A model generated the notes under the pieces. It made no database searches, was not told the origin of the DNA, and saw only the letters and a list, made by a program, of their open reading frames with translations. Source: Cytophagaceae bacterium (GTDB lineage: Bacteria > Bacteroidota > Bacteroidia > Cytophagales > Spirosomataceae). From it: 10,702 nt of DNA. The DNA lies in NCBI GenBank assembly GCA_027485075.1, contig JAIXRT010000114.1, positions 1-10,702 on the forward strand, written 5' to 3'. The translations under genes and the position numbers were made by a program. Positions within the stretch are counted from its first letter, which is position 1. Every line of letters begins with the position of its first letter. Shown here piece by piece: positions 7,412 through 10,702 of this stretch.

Positions 7412-8227
7412 ATGAAACACTTTTTACGTGATTTAATGGTGTTTTTAGGTGTTTTTGGCCTACTATTCCACGCTTACCCCGAGTTTCAATATTGGACCAA
7501 AAGGTATCAGAAGGATGTGGCGGGTACGGAAGTGTATGAGGTACTCGCGGCGAGTAAATCCAAGCTTAAAAAGAAAAAGTTGGTGATCGGCGATAGCGTT
7601 GCTAAACAAGTCCTGGATTCATTGGCGAATGATTCTGCCTTAGTATCACTCGCGTCCAATCAGGCTATTTCGATGGCGGGACAATATGTGATTGCATCCG
7701 ATGCGCTGACGGCAAATCCAGATATCGATACCTTGGTTTTGATTTACCATCCCTTTAGTTTTCAGAATAATTTAGCGAGCCCATTGAGCTTTCATTACTT
7801 CGTCAAGCCCTTTTTTACAAAGGAAAATCAAGGAAAATTTTCACCTGAAGTGATCAAGCAAGTTCAAGCGATTCCATTTTATTACCTCGCCCAATACCGC
7901 CCAGTATTAACGAGCAATTGGTCGCCAACATTCGAAGGGGTGTCGGACGAAAAAGGCCTATTTTCTTCTATATCGAAGGAATATGTGTTGCGCTTGCAAC
8001 AATTATGCACCCAAAAAGGAGTGGTATTACAGATTATTTCTCCACCCATGAATGAAGTATTTAAAAATCAAGTGATTGCTGCTCGTGGGGAATTTAATTC
8101 GATTCCAGGATATGCAGATTCTTGGAATTTCTATGCGTCCTCTAATTTCCTCTCGGATCAAATACACCTAAATCGATTTGATTTTTTAGCTTCCAGTCCA
8201 TGGAAATCGGCTGGTTTAATTCGCTAG
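7412..8227 (+). CDS. Membrane-anchored SGNH-like protein, putative acyltransferase partner of the MBOAT
   Basis: A 271-residue protein with one N-terminal membrane anchor (about 5-22) and a predicted periplasmic body. LVIGDSVAKQ (57-66) supplies a GDS nucleophile motif with Ser62. SDQIHLNR (248-255) supplies the DxxH pair Asp249/His252 of the SGNH hydrolase fold, and Asn83 in SNQ may be an oxyanion residue. AlgJ/AlgX, PatB and DltD-type partners of MBOAT proteins share this layout, taking the acyl group from the MBOAT and placing it on a glycan. This gene lies 5 nt after the MBOAT gene, which strongly supports the pairing. Overall similarity to any named family is not obvious to me. An esterase role is an alternative. 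Its 3' end overlaps the convergent PPIase gene by 12 nt. Confidence 0.75.
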   Translation: MKHFLRDLMVFLGVFGLLFHAYPEFQYWTKRYQKDVAGTEVYEVLAASKSKLKKKKLVIGDSVAKQVLDSLANDSALVSLASNQAISMAGQYVIASDALTANPDIDTLVLIYHPFSFQNNLASPLSFHYFVKPFFTKENQGKFSPEVIKQVQAIPFYYLAQYRPVLTSNWSPTFEGVSDEKGLFSSISKEYVLRLQQLCTQKGVVLQIISPPMNEVFKNQVIAARGEFNSIPGYADSWNFYASSNFLSDQIHLNRFDFLASSPWKSAGLIR

Positions 8228-8785
8228 TTTCAACGAGAATTTAACGGGAATCACAGGCTTTTCGTCAAAGGATCGCTGCTTTTGCATGGAGTCGATAACT
8301 GCTAGACCTTTCGTTACTTTCCCAAAAACCACATACTGTTTGTAAAAACGCGCGGCTTGTTCAGTATTCGTGATGATAAAAAACTCAGTAGGCGACGATG
8401 ATTTTTTAGGATTCCCTTCATCGTATCGCGCCATCGCGATAGTTCCACGTTCGGGTTTCAAATGATCCGGATATTCGGCGGGTACGAGGTAAGCCAAGCG
8501 ATCACGAAATTCTCCCCCACCCTGCATACCAATTTCATAGACATTGCGATAGAAATAGCGATCTGTGAAATAACCCATTTTGACAAGGCGAACGAAATTG
8601 ATTCGATGGAGTGGCGTTTCTTCGTTCAGGGTGATTTCAAAATTTCCGAGACGGGTTTCACCTTGAATTTTGGTTTCTGGATATTGTGAGGCTTGGGCGC
8701 GCAAATCTTTTTCCACTTGGGAGGGATCAACGTTGTAATTAGGCTTACAAGCAACTACTAAAATGAACAAAAATACAAACCGCAT
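8216..8785 (-). CDS. Cyclophilin-type peptidyl-prolyl isomerase, putative lipoprotein
   Basis: I place the start at ATG 8785, giving 189 residues. A longer reading would need TTG at 8818, which lies inside a -7-like element and an inverted repeat and would disrupt the signal peptide. The N-terminus MRFVFLFILVVACKPN is a lipoprotein signal with a probable lipidated Cys13 (the -3 residue is Val, a weaker lipobox). The rest is a compact cyclophilin domain: GNFEITLNEETPLHRINFVRL (from 47), then FYRNVYEIGMQGGGEF (78-93) with the catalytic-type Arg80 and Gln88, RGTIAMAR (113-120), SSSPTEFFIITN (129-140) and VVFGKVTKGLAVID (152-165). The usual His before the catalytic Arg is Tyr79. It probably assists folding of periplasmic or outer-membrane proteins. 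No intrinsic terminator follows it before the convergent gene. Confidence 0.88.
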   Translation of the reverse strand: MRFVFLFILVVACKPNYNVDPSQVEKDLRAQASQYPETKIQGETRLGNFEITLNEETPLHRINFVRLVKMGYFTDRYFYRNVYEIGMQGGGEFRDRLAYLVPAEYPDHLKPERGTIAMARYDEGNPKKSSSPTEFFIITNTEQAARFYKQYVVFGKVTKGLAVIDSMQKQRSFDEKPVIPVKFSLKLAN

Positions 8786-8788
8786 ACC

Positions 8789-8823
8789 TAGCTTTGGCAA
8801 ACCTTGGAGGATTGCCAAAGCTA
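8789..8823. repeat. Perfect 12-bp inverted repeat at the PPIase start
   Basis: TAGCTTTGGCAA (8789-8800) is exactly repeated in inverse as TTGCCAAAGCTA (8812-8823), with an 11-nt centre. It ends 3 nt before the chosen PPIase ATG. It has no T run, so it is not an intrinsic terminator. It could be an operator or a leader hairpin. The minus-strand loop contains TCCTCC. Confidence 0.8.
8816..8823 (-). promoter_or_regulatory. Candidate -7 element for the PPIase gene
   Basis: The minus strand reads TAGCTTTG, matching TAnnTTTG, just after the terminator of the upstream MFS gene. Transcription would start near 8809 and give a leader of about 24 nt before ATG 8785. The nearest upstream TTTG (8841-8838) leaves only a 14-nt spacer, shorter than the usual about 20, so the -33 part is weak. 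Confidence 0.45.
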
Positions 8824-8837
8824 TAGGGAAAAAGGGA

Positions 8838-8865
8838 CAAAAAAAAGGGAGCCAAGGCTCCCTTT
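8838..8865 (-). terminator. Intrinsic terminator after the MFS transporter gene
   Basis: AAAGGGAGCC/GGCTCCCTTT (8844-8853 with 8856-8865) forms a strong stem with a very short loop. In the minus direction it is followed by T from 8846 to 8839. It begins about 20 nt past the MFS stop. The plus strand lacks a matching T run, so it should act mainly on the minus strand. Confidence 0.9.
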
Positions 8866-8885
8866 CAAAAATATCAAGAAATTGA

Positions 8886-10094
8886 TTATGCCTGTTTTAC
8901 CTTATTTCCGAAGAAATACAATCCAGCAAAAGCAACGATTAAGATACCTGGGAAAAGCAACATATTAGATAAAGTAGCTTGTCCAGCTGCCAAATCAGCA
9001 ACATCACCACTTAATCCACTGCTTACGGCGATTGCCTTATTCTTATCGATCCAGCTACCAATAATCGGTTGAAACATTGAAGAAGAAAACATTCCGATTC
9101 CACCCATAATGGATAGACCCAAAGCACCTGTTTTAGGCATTGCCTCAGCAACATACCCTAACATGTTTGGCCAGAAATAACAAATACCTAACGCGTAGAT
9201 GAAGGCCGCAAAGTACAAGGTAGTACCTGACATCGTGCTCATCATATATAAACCTGCTAGCGCAAACGCGGCAGAAGCTAATAACACACCTACCGTATTA
9301 ATTTTTGCAATAATGGAACCAGCAAAATAACGACCCACAGCCATCAATCCAGTCACCAAGGCTAAAATTAACATTGGGCTAGCACCTGCTTTTGCCAAAA
9401 TAGGACCTACCCATTGCTGAGGACCAAATTCTGAGATAGCTGTTAATGCCATACAAGCTGCCATAAATAAATACAATGGATTTAACATAGCTTTAAAACT
9501 ATCCATAGTCGAACTAGCATCAGCCTTTGGCTTAGGGAAAGCTTGACCAAAGAATAAAACAGCATAAATGACTGTTGGTATAATAATGACCCAAACTTGT
9601 GACTGCCAAGACATGGCTGCATCGGTCATAAACTTTGATATCAACGAACCTACTACAATACCACCTGGGAACCACATATGAAAACGATTTAACTTACTAC
9701 TCATCTCGTTTCCTGTGTAGGCATCGGCAATCATGGGATTACACGCAGCTTCCGTACAACCATTTCCAATTCCGATTAATAAAGTAGATATTAACAAGGT
9801 ATTGTAGTCAACAGCAAAAATGGTCAGCAAAATACCGACAGCATGTGCAACTAAAGCAATTTGCATAATCAACTTTGGCCCGATTGACGTATAAAATACA
9901 CCACCTAAAATCATGGAAATTGGGAAGCCTAAAAACCACATACTACTAATTTGGCCTAATTGCTCATTGGTCAAACTTAATTCAGTACCTAATTGTGATA
10001 GAATACCCGCACGAATACTAAATGAAAAAGCAGTTGTAATGAGTGCAAAGCAGGACGCCAAAAATAAACGATTGGCATTAACAGTTTGATTCAT
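8886..10094 (-). CDS. MFS transporter, sugar/fucose-permease-like
   Basis: A 402-residue inner-membrane transporter with about 12 hydrophobic helices, fitting the major facilitator superfamily. Two six-helix halves are joined by a polar loop at about 186-203. Marks resembling the fucose/glucose/galactose:proton symporter group are NGCTEAACNPMIADAY (111-126), with an acidic Glu115 in helix 4 that may act in proton coupling, and NRFHMWFPGGIVVGS (136-150). The second half has CYFWPNMLGYVAEAMPKTG (305-323) and GSWIDKNK (346-353). It is divergently placed from a Gfo/Idh/MocA oxidoreductase, which suggests import of the sugar or cyclitol that enzyme handles (inference). A strong terminator follows. 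The start MNQTVNANRLFL leaves a short cytoplasmic tail before helix 1. The exact substrate is not visible. Confidence 0.9.
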   Translation of the reverse strand: MNQTVNANRLFLASCFALITTAFSFSIRAGILSQLGTELSLTNEQLGQISSMWFLGFPISMILGGVFYTSIGPKLIMQIALVAHAVGILLTIFAVDYNTLLISTLLIGIGNGCTEAACNPMIADAYTGNEMSSKLNRFHMWFPGGIVVGSLISKFMTDAAMSWQSQVWVIIIPTVIYAVLFFGQAFPKPKADASSTMDSFKAMLNPLYLFMAACMALTAISEFGPQQWVGPILAKAGASPMLILALVTGLMAVGRYFAGSIIAKINTVGVLLASAAFALAGLYMMSTMSGTTLYFAAFIYALGICYFWPNMLGYVAEAMPKTGALGLSIMGGIGMFSSSMFQPIIGSWIDKNKAIAVSSGLSGDVADLAAGQATLSNMLLFPGILIVAFAGLYFFGNKVKQA

Positions 10095-10306
10095 AATAGT
10101 TTAGTTTTAGTTAAAAGTTTAGAGAAATTATTATCTTAAAAAAATTAAATTCTTCATAGGAAAAATCGTACCAAAAAAACGAAAAGATTTTTGAATTCCG
10201 TTGTTAAAAGCGATTTATTTTGAAAATTTTACAAAAATCTGCCCCCAAGAAAGGGTAATTTAATCAAATTAAGCCCTATTTTTGTAACAATCTAAATCTA
10301 TCAAAT
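10095..10306. other. AT-rich divergent intergenic region between the MFS and oxidoreductase genes
   Basis: About 210 nt with no coding frame that I can support. It must hold promoters for both divergent genes. On the plus strand a -7-like TATTTTTG is present (10277-10284). On the minus strand I find no TAnnTTTG for the MFS gene. A weak inverted pair AAAAATC...GATTTTT lies at about 10161-10192, but it is too AT-rich to be convincing. No tRNA or clear terminator is seen. Confidence 0.6.
10277..10284 (+). promoter_or_regulatory. Candidate -7 element for the oxidoreductase gene
   Basis: TATTTTTG followed by TA matches the Bacteroidota -7 consensus and lies 22 nt before the chosen ATG at 10307, implying a leader of about 15 nt. 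No TTTG occurs at the -33 position, so an activator may be needed. Confidence 0.45.
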
Positions 10307-10702
10307 ATGATCCAAGGTGGAACATCCACGACCGCAGCGAGTCGGCGAGGAAGAAAATTAAAAATGGGCATGATCGGTGGAAGTACCGAGGCCTTTATTG
10401 GTGCCGTTCACCGCAGAGGTGCACAACTAGACGGCGAAATCGAATTAGTTTGTGGCGCATTCAGCTCCAATCCAGACAAATCCAAAGCAACAGGTGAAGC
10501 CTTATATCTTCCTGAAAACCGTGTGTACGGTTCGTATGAAGAGATGATTCTAAAGGAAAAAGAGCTTCCAGAAGGTGAGCGTATGGATTTTGTTTCCATT
10601 GTTACACCCAACCATGTGCATTTCCCTGCGGCTAAATTTGCCCTAGAAAATGGATTCCATGTCGTTTGCGATAAGCCAGCAACCTTGAATTTGGCTGAGG
10701 CG
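10307..10702 (+). CDS. Gfo/Idh/MocA family oxidoreductase, N-terminal part (cut by window edge)
   Basis: The frame is open from ATG 10307 to the right edge (132 codons). The Rossmann fold starts with [20 protein letters not shown] (17-36), where GxxGG (21-25) is the nucleotide-binding glycine motif. A strand-helix pattern follows with [18 protein letters not shown]. Then comes [18 protein letters not shown], a classic Gfo/Idh/MocA stretch, and [10 protein letters not shown], with Asp122-Lys123-Pro124 in place of the usual EKP; the Lys is the expected catalytic residue. Family members oxidise or reduce sugars and inositols with NAD(P). An N-terminal tail of about 19 residues precedes the fold ([17 protein letters not shown]). 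Met20 or Met22 are alternative starts, but the -7 position favours 10307. The substrate domain lies outside the window. It is divergent from the MFS gene, probably in the same pathway. Confidence 0.9.
   Translation, partial: MIQGGTSTTAASRRGRKLKMGMIGGSTEAFIGAVHRRGAQLDGEIELVCGAFSSNPDKSKATGEALYLPENRVYGSYEEMILKEKELPEGERMDFVSIVTPNHVHFPAAKFALENGFHVVCDKPATLNLAEA

Noticed and set aside
8462..8689. 75-codon plus-strand frame
   Set aside because: It lies wholly antisense inside the cyclophilin gene, whose motifs are clear; it is a shadow frame.
8216..8818. Longer 200-residue form of the PPIase starting at 8818
   Set aside because: The codon there is TTG inside a -7-like element and an inverted repeat, and the extra 11 residues would precede a good lipoprotein signal that starts at ATG 8785.
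8789..8823. The 12-bp inverted repeat as an intrinsic terminator
   Set aside because: No T run follows on either strand, and a proper terminator for the upstream MFS gene already lies at 8838-8865.
10146..10197. Possible hairpin or operator formed by AAAAATC/GATTTTT in the divergent region
   Set aside because: The pairing is imperfect and almost purely A/T in an AT-rich segment, so chance is a sufficient explanation.
1..10702. CRISPR array, insertion sequence, prophage or defence system
   Set aside because: I saw no regularly spaced repeats, transposase or integrase motifs, terminal inverted repeats or known defence domains; the tRNA-Leu gene shows no duplicated 3' end suggesting an attachment site.

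Overview
The window looks like a chromosomal piece of a Bacteroidota bacterium, probably a Cytophagales-type freshwater or soil relative (inference). Several lines support this. The order tig-clpP-clpX encodes a trigger factor with a poorly recognisable PPIase region and a ClpP with an extended N-terminus. Promoter-like sites match the Bacteroidota pattern (TTTG, about 20 nt, TAnnTTTG), most clearly upstream of a tRNA-Leu gene. Shine-Dalgarno sequences are nearly absent, and the base composition is moderately AT-rich.

Left part, minus strand (4106 down to 1): a good promoter drives tRNA-Leu(UAG), which ends at a strong intrinsic terminator. Then follow tig (trigger factor), its own terminator, and a compact cluster: clpP, clpX, a 121-residue membrane protein of unknown function, and the N-terminus of an alpha/beta hydrolase that runs off the left edge. 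Gaps in this cluster are 4-6 nt. Trigger factor guides nascent chains at the ribosome exit, and ClpXP degrades unfolded or tagged proteins, so this is a protein-quality-control locus.

Middle part, plus strand (4146-8227): a four-gene unit reading away from the tRNA. It holds a 38-residue single-pass membrane peptide, a sodium:solute symporter-family transporter with a charged loop of about 90 residues, an AlgI-like membrane-bound O-acyltransferase (MBOAT) whose start overlaps the transporter's end, and a membrane-anchored protein with SGNH-like GDS and DxxH motifs. The last two resemble AlgI/AlgJ-type or PatA/PatB-type pairs that O-acylate cell-surface glycans. The overlap and tight spacing suggest that the transporter and tiny peptide work with them. 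This is the most interesting part of the window.

Right part: a cyclophilin-type PPIase lipoprotein (minus strand) converges on the SGNH gene with a 12-nt overlap. Its start region carries a perfect 12-bp inverted repeat that includes a -7-like element. Beyond a strong terminator lies an MFS transporter (minus strand) resembling the sugar/fucose permease type. Across about 210 AT-rich bases it is divergent from the N-terminal part of a Gfo/Idh/MocA oxidoreductase that runs off the right edge. That pair suggests uptake and oxidation of a sugar or cyclitol.
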